Origin: Lumbricus terrestris
Lineage: Eukaryota; Annelida; Clitellata; Crassiclitellata; Lumbricidae
Reading direction: 5' to 3'
Assembly: GCA_949752735.1 (NCBI GenBank)
Contig: OX457038.1
Coordinates: 25,463,456-25,527,455 of the forward strand
DNA: 64,000 nucleotides
In this document: positions 1-13,000 of the stretch, piece after piece
Layout of the letters: every line of letters begins with the position of its first letter
Position numbering within the stretch: position 1 is the first letter of the stretch
Program-made: the position numbers and the translations under genes
Notes under the pieces: generated by a model
What the model was told of the DNA's origin: nothing
Database searches by the model: none
What the model saw: only the letters and a program-made list of their open reading frames with translations

Positions 1-985
1 GTGCAGAAATTCTTCAGTGCAAAAGTTATTGACTTGTGGAATGGTTTGAATGACATTGGACATTGTCACGTCTTTTCTAAAGAGGGAATTGGACTATTAA
101 GTATTTCTGGTTAATTTTCAGTGGTTTGATCACAGACTGGACATTGTCTGAATCACTTACAACTGAACAATGTTATGCGATGTGAAGGCACATGCATGCG
201 CTGCCTTCTATCAGAAGATTTTTGTCCAATTACTGTGAAAGACCACATTGCTATCTGATTGCACACTGTAATCCTGGTTTTGGGCAAAAGTGATCGTGAT
301 TTAATGCCAGGCAATTTGTGTTTTGGCCGCGTTAATAGATATTGTTTCCAGATATTATTTCAAATCGAGAAAATGTCTGGATTGAGTTGTGTATCCATAT
401 GCTGTCAGGACAAAAAAATGTAGCATAAAACAATTGAAATTTATAAAGTGCGACTTCAAGGCAAAAGGCGTCTGGAACACTCCTGTCCCAACAGGAATAA
501 CCGTCATTCAAGCAGGATGACTTAAAGCACTTTCGGAATAGAAGAGAGAGACAGATTAGCACACGTCTAGTTTTTTTAGGACGGTTGTTCCAGGCCACAG
601 AACCAACGAAGGCAAAGGGTTTGTGCTGAGTACTGGGGTATAAGAAGAACCTAAGGGACAAAACATTGATGGATACCCAGCTGCAGCTGTTGTCATCTTG
701 GCTGAGAAGAAGTCGTCTAAGCTCAGTCTGTACTGCTGGTGTTGGAACTGTACCACCCTTCTGCAGGGCTTAAAGTCAGCTACACAGGGCTTAAGGTGTG
801 CATGGACGGCGTCCAGGCACTTATTTAAAATCTGAAAACCATCCTGCCACTTATTTGACCTACCAAGCAGGGAAAGGTAAGGAGCATCTAGGCACTTCTT
901 TTTCTACACTTTAGGCACTGCAGCTACAGCTAGTGACTGTTGCTCATTCTTATTCATGCAGCAGCTGTGAACAGGTTATGCCATT
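1..985. other. 5' flank of ACSBG, no gene recognised
   Basis: AT-rich sequence without a recognisable promoter motif. The first 114 bases keep an open + frame (VQKFFSAKVIDLWNGL) resembling the C-terminal tail of non-LTR retrotransposon reverse transcriptases. It is cut by the window edge and may be a LINE 3' relic. Open frames on the - strand at 332-756 show no family signature. Confidence 0.4.
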
Positions 986-1022
986 ATGGATATGGCTAAA
1001 CTGCACGTTCCTCTGCCATGTG
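986..1022 (+). CDS. ACSBG: ACSBG exon 1, proposed initiator exon
   Basis: An ATG with A at -3 and G at +4 opens 12 codons (MDMAKLHVPLPC) plus one base, ending at a gtaatg donor. The upstream frame closes at a TGA five codons before the ATG. The leftover G joins the GG of exon 2 to give Gly, continuing into the conserved N-terminal region. The residues themselves are not conserved enough to recognise. An alternative is a start further upstream or outside the window. Confidence 0.5.
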
Positions 1023-4000
1023 GTAATGCAACTTGCATGTTAGATCGTTTCATTGGGAACCCTAGAATAACTGCTTGTTAATTGAATTCACATGTTAACA
1101 GGCTGCCATAAATTGTGGTCTCTGCTGTATATTATGAGTTATGTGTAGGTTTTTATATAAGATATTGCTGCTAAAGTATTACTGACTTCTTCAGGTCAGA
1201 TAAGAAACAAGTTAAACCAATGGATAAGTTTTAAGGGTCACATTAATTTATATGCATGCATGACAAGGCAGCATAATATATGTGAAAGCAAAGGCTACAT
1301 TTGGCTTTAACAGGATGGAAGTAAAATGTGCCCAGGGAACTTGATAGTACTATTCAATGTGATCGGTTGTTAACCCCATCATCTCCAAGGCTTTGATTTT
1401 ACTGAATGCATGAGTTCACATGATACATATATGGTGCAATGTGATACACGCACACTCAGATTGTGGTCTTCTGAAGTTGTGTATTATAGGAATGCTGCTG
1501 TCCTTGCATGCACATGATCAGTTGGTTCTGGAGGATATGTCACTGACAGTTTGTCCTTCATCATGCAATGTGGGGCTTTTGCCTATTTGAATGTTAATCT
1601 GAATAGAGCTGTATTCATTAAACACCGATTGCATTCACTTGCATTTCTATATGTTGTTCTTTTTTCCCTGTGGCATGCAAAGTGTTCATTTGTGAGGATT
1701 GGTTTTGGCTCCAGATTGTTGGAGGACTTGATATATAATTAATCAATGTCTGTGTTTATGTTGACTGTTAAGGGCCTGACACGCTGCACAATGCAACGGC
1801 TTTTGCGACTTGGAAGCGTGATGAGGCAGTTCGATTGCGTATGGAGAGCGAGGGTCCCTCGTCTGAAGCACCGATCTCCATTATCACAGTCTTTCGAAAT
1901 GTTGTCGAAAACTATCCTGACCATGACGCACTTGGTAATTGTGCAATTTCTTTGTAAGAGGGAAAATTTTCTTTCTTTGCAGAGTGTGAAATATTTGTGT
2001 TTGGTGACCTTGATGTTGCCCAGTTATTAGACCATGAGACATTTGCATTGAAATAAAGTGATCATATATATACAAATCGGTGTCAGTTTTGACAGGAAAC
2101 GTGGCCCCACAGTAACAATTTTAAATGCTTTTAAGTATGCAATTATGACAAACATTTGCTTATATATATTATATATAAACTGTGGTTCAAAAAAAGTAAG
2201 CCAAATTGTTTTGCATATATATTTAATACCTGATGACATATCACGCTAAAACTTTACAGATATTTAGAGAATTGGACCAAGAATATGATAACAAAATTTC
2301 AAGAGATAAAGTTGAACGGATAAAAAGATATGTATCTTTCAACTTCATATGCGGAAATATCAGTTTACAAGCAATTTTCTGTTAGATTCTATGAAATGTG
2401 TCAAACTGTTTTTCTTATATCTCTAATGCCTGATGATAATAATCAGTCTAAGATTTTCCCAATATTTAGATAATGGAACCAAGAATAGGATTCCAAAATA
2501 TCATTTCATAAATTTGAACGGATAGAAAGATATGGATATTTCAACTTCATCTCCCGAAATATCAGTTTTCAGCGAGTCTGCTATGGTATTCGTTGCGATT
2601 TCGGCGCTTGGTCGTTCCCATTAATTTGAGTGTTCATTGATCCGGGATTAAAAATTAATGGAACCTATTATCGCGACGTTCTGCTGTCACAACATCTTCT
2701 ACCTGTAATCAGAAATCCAGCCCCAGACTGCCCCAGCCCACAGAGCCAAGGAAGCCATCGAAATGCTGACAAGAGAGACACCAGACTTCATTAATGTTAT
2801 CCCACATAATGGGCTCCGAACAGCCCAAATTTGAATCCTGTCGACTATAAACTGTGGAGCGTGATGCAAGACCGAGTCTACCAGACAACAATCCATGATA
2901 TAAACGATCTGAGGCAACGCTTGTTTGAAGTCTGGGATCGCCCGGACCAGAGGATAATCCACGATGCTGTTGCTCAATGGCGCCAGCGCCTCCAGGCTTG
3001 CATGCAAGCAGCAGGATGAGGACATTTTGAGCATCTTATTTAATTAAATAATCAAACCATACTGTTGGAATAATATTGGTGGTTCAATTCTCTGCATATC
3101 TGGAAAATCTTAGACTGATTAATCACCAGGCATTAGAGATAATAAGAAAAGCAGTTTGACTTACATTTCATTGAATCTAACAGAAAATTGCTTGTAAACT
3201 GATATTTCCGCATATGAAGTTGAAAGATACATATCTTTTTATCTGTTCCACTTTATCTCTTGAAATTTTGGAGTCATATTCTTGGTCCAATTCTCAAAAT
3301 ATTTGTAAAATGTTGGCGTGATATGTCATCAGGTATTAGAGATATACGCAAAACAATTTGGCTTACTTTTTTTTGAACCACGGTGTATATATAATTATAT
3401 ATAACATTATATATATGGAAAATGAGACTTGTGGTAGATGAGTAAACAAGCAATTCACCTTTATTTGCTTAAGCTTTCTCAAGCAGTCTGTGCATGTGTG
3501 TTTTTAAAAAAGGTCTGTGTCAACCTCCAATTGACCTTCAAAGTTTTCTTCCTTTTTCTTCAGTGTTCAGTAGCGCAGCCTAGGCCTAACCTAGTCACTG
3601 TATTTCGGTATCTAAAGCTAGTGTATAAGTTTCTAAAGTTCTCAACTTGTTCAATTACAACAAAGCTCTGTTTCTTGTATTTTCTTCTTCGTTCATAACA
3701 ACGCAAATAACACAACAAAGGATCAACTACGACAAACGCTTGAATTCAACGACAGCAACGCAACTATTATTATCTAACTCCACTGTTCTCTAAAACGTCT
3801 TCTACTCTCTCTTACCAACTCCTTCTTCTACCACTTAACTCACTGTCTAGACGTACACTCTTCCCCTTGCCGCTCTGTCCTTCTATCTGTCCGTCTGTCT
3901 GTCTGCCTATCCCTCTCTCTCTCGCGCTCTCCGGCGACGGTCGGCCGAGCCGCGCCAACTTTCCCGCCAGTCTGTCACCTGCAGGCCTAACTGTCTAGAC

Positions 4001-7000
4001 GCTGACCTTGAGCTGGTCTAGTCGTACGCCTAAACATTAACTGACTATATAGACTATACAACATTAGCTCACATTACCTCCCTCCTTTCTTTTAAAGAGA
4101 GCTAATTATCTATAAAAATTAGCGAACGTACTTTAACTAAACAATGCAAATAGTCCATAACATAATACATCATAAAATATCTTACACTACAATCTAGACA
4201 GACAATCAGCTACTACATTCAATTTACCTTTCTTATAGTTCAACAGAATGTCAAAATTTTGCAATGATAAAGACCATCTGACTAATTTAGCAGATTTCGA
4301 CATAGATTCAGTCAAATAAACTAAAGGATTATGGTCTGTAAAAACATTGATTTTAGAACCAATAAGAATTTCTTTCAACTTGTTTAAAGCCCATATGATT
4401 GCATAGGCTTCCTTCTCAATCGTCGCCCACCTCCTCTGAGTATCTGTCAGCTTCTGACTGATAAATGAAACGGGACGTTCAATCCCTTCCTCGTCCACCT
4501 GAGACAGTACAGCTCCCACAGCAAAATCACTGCTATCACAGTACAAATTAAATGGTTTCCCAACCTCAAACATATATAGAATCACATTTGATAAGACAAT
4601 CTGTTTAAGGGAATCAAAAGATTTCTGATGTGCATCAGTCCAAACAATGTTATCAGGTACTTTTTTGCTGGTCAAGTCTGTCAATGGTTTAGCAATTTCA
4701 GCAAAATTACAAATAAACTGTCTGTAAAATCCAAAAAATCCTAAGACTTGCTTCACTTCCTTCCTGGTTTCAGGTTTCTTCAAATTAATTAAACTGTCAA
4801 TCCTGTCTGGATTCATCATCTTCTTCCCTGATCCTATGAGGTGACCGATGAACTTCACCTCACTCTTACCAAACACACATTTCTTCAAGTTCAATGTTAC
4901 ATTATGCAGTCTTATTTGTTTCAAAAATAATTCCAAATGTCTTAAATGAATGTCCCAATCATTAGAATGCACTGCAATGTCATCAACATAAGGTTCAGTA
5001 AAATCATGAATCGGTTGCAAAATCATATTTATCGCTTTTACAAAAGTCCGTCCAGAGTTAATCATTCCAAACGGAACACGCGTAAATTCATACAGTCCAT
5101 TATGTGTAACAAACGCCGTCTTCCATTGGTCACTCTTTTTCACAGGACAAGTCCAATATGCACTGCGACAGTCCATAACAGAAATGAACTTGGATTTTCC
5201 AACTTTGCTCAAGACATCGTTGACGATTGGCATAGGATATCGGCAATTTTCAGTAAAAGAGTTAATGTACCTGTAGTCACAAGCCAATCTCAAGGATCCA
5301 TTCTTCTTTTTGACAATGACAAGTGGACTTGCCATTCTGCTTGACGATGGTTGAATGATGTTTTCTTTCAGCATCTCTTGTATTTGTTTTTCCACTTCTG
5401 CTCGGTATATTAATGGTATTCGATATGCCACGAATTCTTTTTCTCGAAAGTCTGGTCTCAGTACCACTTCGTGTTCTACTAATGTACATAATCCAGGTTG
5501 GTCTGAAAATCTATCTGCATATCGATTCAGTACATCAAGTAATTGTTTCTGCTGTTCGCTGGTCAGATGTCCAATTTGTTCGTAATCCAATTGAAGTGAC
5601 TTCTGTTTTGTCTCTGAATAGTCTTCCTTCAGCGGTATTTCTACCACTGATCCAAATTCGTCATCCTCTTCCACGATCAGACCACAAGACAATGTTCTCG
5701 TAATGAACTTCCTCATCTTGTTAGCATGAATAATCCGTCGACCGTTTTCGTTCATGTCCACCAGATACGAATATTTGGATCTTCTTTGCAGGACCGTGCA
5801 TGGACCATGCCATCGGGAGATCAATTTATTGGTTGACGTTGGATACAGCACGATGACGTTCTCTCCTGGCTCGAATTCTTTATCTTTTGCTCTTTTGTTG
5901 TATTGACTGGCGTACTGTTTTTGCTTTTCTTCAGCACAGCTCTCGGCGAATGTCAAGGCCTTTTCCATGTCTGCTCTTAAATTCTTCAGGTACTTTGCCG
6001 GTTGTACTCCAATGTTCGGTGGTAGATTTATTTCTTTGGTCCAGCTTTCTTTAAGGATGGTGAGTGGCCCTCTCGGCAACTTTCCATAGACCAGCAAATA
6101 CGGTGCCACTCCTGTAGTTGCATTAGGCACTTCTCTCAATGCCCAGACTGTAAATGGAATAATTTTATGCCACTGTCTCGGATTTTCCACAACGACATGA
6201 TGAATCATTTTCTTGAACGTTTGATTCCATCTCTCCACCAATCCTGCCGCTTCTGGATGTCCTGGCGAATCGAATCGAGGACAACATCCCATCAGTTTCA
6301 GAAATTCTCTTGTTAGACTGGCTGTAAAATTCGTCCCTCTATCGCTCGTGATTACTGACGGAACTCCCACATCCATGAACAGCTTCATCAAAGCTTCGCA
6401 TACAGCCTTAGCGGTCAATGACTTCATCAAGAATATTGTCGGCCATCTTGTACATGAGTCCACGATGCACAAACAATACTTATGCCCTGCTGCTGAAGTC
6501 GGTTCGATTGGTCCTACGACGTCCATGGTCATTCTTCTGAACGGTACATCCTCTCTTGGTATTGGTGTAATCGGCACTCGATCCATCACCAAACTTCGTG
6601 CTTTCAACTGACACTTCTCACAGGACTTGCAGAACTTCACCACATCTCTACGCATTCTTGGCCACACAAAGGACAACTTGATACGTTCCCTTGTCTTCTC
6701 TTCTCCCAAGTGTCCGCCAAATACTGACTCATGTGCCAATTCCATCACCTGAATTCTTCTTTCCTTCGGCAACACCAACTGATACACCAACTGGTCCAAC
6801 ATTTGATGCTTCTTATACATCAACCCATTCACCACACTAAACTCTGATCCTTTGTCTTCAGCTATCTTCCACCACGACCTCAGTGACTCGTCATTTCTCT
6901 GCTGCTCTTCAAATTTCTTTGCGTCTGCTAATTGTCTTTCATCACTCGTATTTTCGGCAAACAAATCCCTCATACTCGTGTCTATTTCACCATCATTCTC

Positions 7001-10000
7001 AGAATCATCATCATTATCACGTTCACATGCAACCATCTCTTCTTCAATTTCATTGTTTCCGGATGTTATTCCTTCTTCTTCTTCTTGAACGCTTTGTTCA
7101 TCATCGCTTTCTGTGTCCTCATCTAGCAAACTTTCATTTGACTTTTCCTCTTCTCCTTCTTCCACTTCTCTTCTCCGACTCTGTGCTCTTGTAGTCACGT
7201 TCACTTGCAATTCTCCTTGTAATACATTCACTGGTGGAACCTCTTTCAGTTCTGCGATTATCTCTGGATGCAGCAAGAACTTTTCTTTGTTATCTTTGCA
7301 CAAGACTGCCGGAATGCTGGCACACACCAAGGTTAAATATGGCGCGATATTTACTCCCTTGTCTTTCAAATCTCCTCCTTCGTTATGACAACTCATCCGC
7401 ACTTCGATTTTCACCAACTTAGCTGGAATGGGTTCTCCAGCCACACATTGCAAATGTACTCTGCCAATTTCTTCCACTGTCGCTCCTTTCAACAATTCCT
7501 CATTGATTACTGGAATCTCAGTACCAGAGTCGATCAGCGCTCTGACTTGCACGGGATGACAACTGTCATCATTTCCACGTATCTCTACATTGACATGCTG
7601 TAGTAAAGACTTCTTCGTACGTTGACATTCATCTTTGCTTTCTGTTTCTCGACCAGTATCTTTAATTGGAGCAGAATTTACTATTTCTCTCTGTATAGCA
7701 AATTGAGGCGTGCACTTCATCACTGACTTCACTTCCGTTTCGCGGTTGTCTTGTTCTTCAGACTGATTCGGTGCATTCATTACTTGTATCTGATTTACTC
7801 TGAGATTTTCTGCACTTCGAGTAAATCTATTTCTCAGATTTGTCATTCTGGGTGGTGCTTTGCAATCCTTTATCAGATGTCGGTCTGACTGACAATTATG
7901 GCAACGTTTTTTAACAATCCCTCTCTGTTCAGTGCTCTCCCGCCTGTAATTGTACGCTGTATTGTTTTCTCTTTGGCGTCCCATCACTGGAATTCGACTG
8001 TACATTTGTCTGTCACCCGTTGCTTCTCTTCTATCTTGACCAAACTGTCTTCCAGGAGCACCATCATTCCTTGCTTCGTTATTTCTGGCTTGATTTCCTG
8101 TTTCTTTGTTATTACTATTCCACCTGGGTTGCTTCGAACTATTTCCCCATGCTTCATATTTCGGTTTGTCTTGAAACATTAGACCAATTCGATTGTTCAC
8201 GTGTACGTCTGCGAGTTCTGCAACATTACTAGCTTCAAAGCATTCAGTACCCTCTTTTGCTAGTACGAACTGTAGTGGATCCGGTGGTAGACATTCTTTC
8301 AATTTATCCGCCACCAACAGATCAAATAACTTCTCGTAGCTTTTGCCCACTCGCCTACTTCTGACATAATAGTTCAACAGATTCTTCAATCTTGCTGTAA
8401 ACATCGTGTATGTTTCTTCTGCCGTTTTCCTCGCATCTCCAAATCGTGATCGATATTCTCTCGCTGTCAATTTGAATTCTTTCAGTAAATGTTCTTTCAC
8501 TATGTCGTAATCGTCTAGATCAGCGAAAGACAATCGGTTCAACACCGTTCTTGCTCTAGGCGTCATTAGTGGCAACAGCAATTTGACCCAAAACTGCTTT
8601 TCCACCGTAAAACTGTTGAATGCATTCTCAACTGTCTCAAAATATAATGGCACCTCCATCATATCATATGGCATCTTAGGTAATACGTGTTTCATTGCAT
8701 CACCTATCCTTTTAATCTTGGACACCATTGTCTCACTTTCTCTGATCCTGTTTCGTTCTGACTCTTCACGGCTTCTTCTTTCGTCTTCATTTCGTTCCCT
8801 CAGTCTATTTTGATCTTCTACCCTACGCAGTTCTTCTTGTTCTATCTTTTGCTGCAACAATTCTAACTGTTTTCTGCGTTCCTCCTTTTCTATAGCCATT
8901 TCTCGGAGCTGAGCTTCCTTAAGAGCGAGTTTCTTTTGTTCTAATTCTAATTGTTCTTCCCTTTCTCTTTCCGCTTTTTCCAAATTTTCTTTCTCCATTT
9001 TCAATTCTTCCTGTCGAATCTCTTCGGCTCTTTGTAATTCTGCCAAACGCATGGCTTCTTTGTCTTCCTCACGAATCTTTTGCTCTTCCATCTGTTGTTT
9101 TCGTATTTCTTCATCACTTTTCCTTGCTCTCTCGTATTCTATCATCAATTCCATTCTTCTTCGTTCAGCTTCGTCACGATCTCTTTTCAGTTGTTCTAGC
9201 TGAAGCTGGAACTGCTGCTTCTGCATCTGTATCTCTTCTTGTCTCATCCTTTCTGCTTGTTCTGCTCTTGCTTTTTCCTCTAGTCGAAGCTTTTCTGTTC
9301 GTTCAATCTCTTCTTGTCTCCGTTCTTTCTCTTCTTGTCTCCGTTCTTTCTCTTCTTGTCTCCGTTTCTCCTCTTTCTCTTTCTCTTCTTGTTTTTGTTC
9401 TTTCTCCTCTCGTCTCCGTTGCTCCTCTTTCTCTTTCTCTTCTTGTCTACGTTGCTCTTCTTTCTCTTTCTCCTCTTTTCTCCGTTGTTCCTCTTTCACT
9501 TTCTCTTCTTGTCTGCGTTGCTCCTCTTTCGCTTTCTCCTCTTGTCTACGTTGTTCTTCTTTCTCCTTCTCCTGTTGTCTCCTTTGTTCCTCTTTCTCTT
9601 TCTCTTCTTGTTTCCGTTCTTTCTCTTCCTGTCTGCGTTGCTCCTCCCTCATCATCATAAATTGCATCAACGCCTCCATAGACATCGGTGCCGGTGGTTT
9701 TTCAATTGGTTTCTCCTCAGCGCCACCCACAGCACCTTTCTCTTCAGCTTCCTTTTTAAGCCAAACCTCTGCTAATGCTCTCATCAAATTTTCTCTAGAC
9801 ATCTCTTCGACTTCTTCTACGTCTAGACCCTCTTCAATTAATAACTTTATTAATCGATCAGAAGACATCTTCTTTATACTGGCTTGCTTTTGTTCTGTAA
9901 GTTTCTCCATCTTACTTCTTTACTTCAGTGATTACCGTGAAGAATCGAGGGAGTGGCTATGAATATCTGTGATTGGCTGACTTTAATTCTTATGGCTCCT

Positions 10001-13000
10001 TGGGTAAACAAGCAAGTTTTGTATACCTCTCTCTGGCGTTGCGTTGTCGTAATGTTATTCGTATGCCCGTTGTATCTTCTCACCAGACTCCGAAATGCGT
10101 CTCCAATCGTAAATATTCCTTCGACTGAAAATATTCCTCCAATTGAAAATATTCCTCCGATTGAAAATATTCCTCCAATTGAAAATATTCCTCCGATTGA
10201 AAATATTCCTCCAAATGAAAATATTCCTCCGATTGAAAATATTCCTCCAATTGAAAATATTCCTCCAATTGAAAATATTCCTCCAATTGAAAATATTCCT
10301 CCAATTGAAAATATTCCTCCGATTGAAAATATTCCTCCAATTGAAAATATTCCTCCAAATGAGTTCGCTATCCCAACGTCCTTTGCTTGAGTTCAGTATC
10401 CCACCGCTATCACCAAAATGTCAACCTCCAATTGACCTTCAAAGTTTTCTTCCTTTTTCTTCAGTGTTCAGTAGCGCAGCCTAGGCCTAACCTAGTCACT
10501 GTATTTCGGTATCTAAAGCTAGTGTATAAGTTTCTAAAGTTCTCAACTTGTTCAATTACAACAAAGCTCTGTTTCTTGTATTTTCTTCTTCGTTCATAAC
10601 AACGCAAATAACACAACAAAGGATCAACTACGACAAACGCTTGAATTCAACGACAGCAACGCAACTATTATTATCTAACTCCACTGTTCTCTAAAACGTC
10701 TTCTACTCTCTCTTACCAACTCCTTCTTCTACCACTTAACTCACTGTCTAGACGTACACTCTTCCCCTTGCCGCTCTGTCCTTCTATCTGTCCGTCTGTC
10801 TGTCTGCCTATCCCTCTCTCTCTCGCGCTCTCCGGCGACGGTCGGCCGAGCCGCGCCAACTTTCCCGCCAGTCTGTCACCTGCAGGCCTAACTGTCTAGA
10901 CGCTGACCTTGAGCTGGTCTAGTCGTACGCCTAAACATTAACTGACTATATAGACTATACAACATTAGCTCACAGTCTGTTAAACATTTTTGTAGCAACT
11001 GAAGTAGATGGCCAATGGCAAATGATAACCTTCCGAGAATATTACAACTTTGTCGTCATGGCTGCCAAGTCCCTTATAAAGGTACGTCGTGGTTCTGTGT
11101 TTATTTATACCGTTAATCTCTGATTAATGTTGGCATGCCTCCTCTGACTTGGAAGAAACTGAAGCTGATGTTTACACATGGTTGCTCTGTAGTTGCCATT
11201 CTCCTATCGATCACTGATCAGGTATCCCACGATGACTGACCCAGTTTGCTATGTCGGTTCGAGTGTCGGCTGCATCTCATGCGCCTCTGTTTTAGAGATT
11301 ATATAATGCTGATTGCATTTTGCCTTCCGATGCTGAACTTAGCAGTCGTGGCTCCCATTCAGACAGGCAAACAAATGGTGATGAAGGATCTTTTACCTCC
11401 AGGTTGCAATCAACCCGAGATCAAGTCAGCATATGTCAAGGCCATATGCCAGGGTCTGGACCATATGATGGTCGCTACATAAGAAAGCGTTGTACGTGTA
11501 TTTATTCTTTTACCTCCAGGTTGCAATCAACTGAAGAAGCAATGTTGTAGTGTTGTATTGATAAATAAATAAATGGCGAATCAATGCATGCTGCGAATCA
11601 TGTGATGATGGGATGCACATTGATGTGAATGCTGCCTTTATGTCTTCAGCTGAACTACTGAACAGATTGTGTGCAAGTCAGGGTTGACAACTTAGATCAA
11701 TTGTTTGCTTGTCTTTAGTCTTTTCTGATTCATTTACACTGTGCTTTGTTTACTGATCATTATGTTAATCATCGCCATCATCAACACAATACTAAGTCCA
11801 ATAAAGTACTTTATTGGACTTAGTATTGTGTTGATGATGGCGATGATTATGAGATGGTGATGATTATGAGGTGGTGATGGATGATGTTTTATCTGAGAAT
11901 GGACAATTGAAATCTACATTTGTAGACTTTGCATTATAGTATTTAACGGAGATTAAGGCTAGAAACTGAATAAATTTCTATGAGGTGATGAAACCTTCAT
12001 TAAGCATAATATTCTACAGTGCACTTTGATCACTCAGGGAAAGGCTGAATTTGCCTGTACAATTATCTTTCTTGTCAATATACAGTGCTTACAGTGCAGT
12101 GTTTTAGACGAGTTGTAGGTTTTAAATCACACACACGTCAGATACACAACTTATGCTATTCTGTGAGCTTAAGTACATATTTTAGGAGTGAAAATGAGAC
12201 CTAGAAATGAAACTGAAACTTAGTCTATTACAGCCCAAACTGCCAGTGCTGTGAACACTGAAATTCCTGTCTGACTGAAGCGACCCTTAGCAGCCATGTT
12301 GCTTGGGTCGATATGGGCCAATATCTAATCACCAGTTCACTATTCCTTCACTTAGGCTTCAACTGAGATAGAATTTCATTTGATTACTTGATTAGTATAG
12401 TTTCAGCAAGTTTCTTTTACTTAAACTTTACGCCTCAGGGCTGGTATGCACATGACAAGGCATAAGGTAATCAATGTATAGTGCCTAAACGCGACTTAGT
12501 AATTCCCAATTTAGCCATTGGAATGTATCCGTATGCACGAGATAAAATAGCACAGAGCATAACTAATCTACACATTCCTTGCAGCCGACGATGCATGACG
12601 CTTGCTCTTCCCCCAATTCAATAGGTTATAGCTGAGCGCGCATGCGTGAAAGATATTTATTTGCGATTGTTGCCAGCGTGGGGTAAACAGATTCAGACCT
12701 AAAGACGGGCCCCAGGGAAATATCGACGGCTGCCTATTGTTCACGCTGTCCAGCTAACGTCGGCCGTCTATTGTTCACAATGGAAATAGCCGGTTTACTC
12801 CTTCCTCGGAATTGGAATAACGTTTTACCTAGTTTAGTTCGCTAATCTCAAGCCGTGCATACGGAAATAACCCAGTATTCCCGATTAGGCCAGATTTAAG
12901 CCATATATAAGAGTTATGCCCTTATGTGCATATGGGCCCAGGTGATGTAGGTCATGCCAGGTCAACCAGCTTACATGCTTTACTTGGTGAAACTTCGGTA

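Larger units (their letters stand above)
3518..10974 (-). mobile_element. Complete Gmr1-like Ty3/gypsy LTR retrotransposon
   Basis: A 7457-bp element on the - strand in ACSBG intron 2. Direct 556-bp LTRs (3518-4073 and 10419-10974) read identical by eye, begin TG and end CA, and are flanked by the 5-bp duplication gtctg (3513-3517 and 10975-10979). A purine-rich tract abuts the 3' LTR. A TGG-starting primer-site candidate lies three bases inside the 5' LTR. One uninterrupted gag-pol frame fills the interior. Domain order is Gag-protease-integrase-RT-RNase H, the arrangement described for Gmr1 of cod rather than the normal Ty3 order. Matching LTRs and an open frame indicate a very recent insertion. 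Confidence 0.95.

Noticed and set aside
1..114. Coding exon at the window edge
   Set aside because: The frame resembles a LINE C-terminal tail and is cut by the edge; too short to call an element or a gene.
4946..8813. Many + strand frames inside the LTR element
   Set aside because: Opposite-strand shadows of the intact polyprotein.
9124..9775. Long + strand Leu/Ser/Phe-rich frames
   Set aside because: They are antisense shadows of the coiled-coil part of the Gag-pol frame.
9953..10390. + strand frame with NIPPIE repeats and - strand EEYFQL repeats
   Set aside because: Produced by the 18-bp minisatellite, which keeps several frames open; no gene context.
11246..11550. Protein-like frame with CQGLDHMMVAT
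   Set aside because: Lies between ACSBG exons 3 and 4, has an internal 23-base duplication and ends in AAATAAAT repeats; more likely an old retroelement 3' end than an exon.
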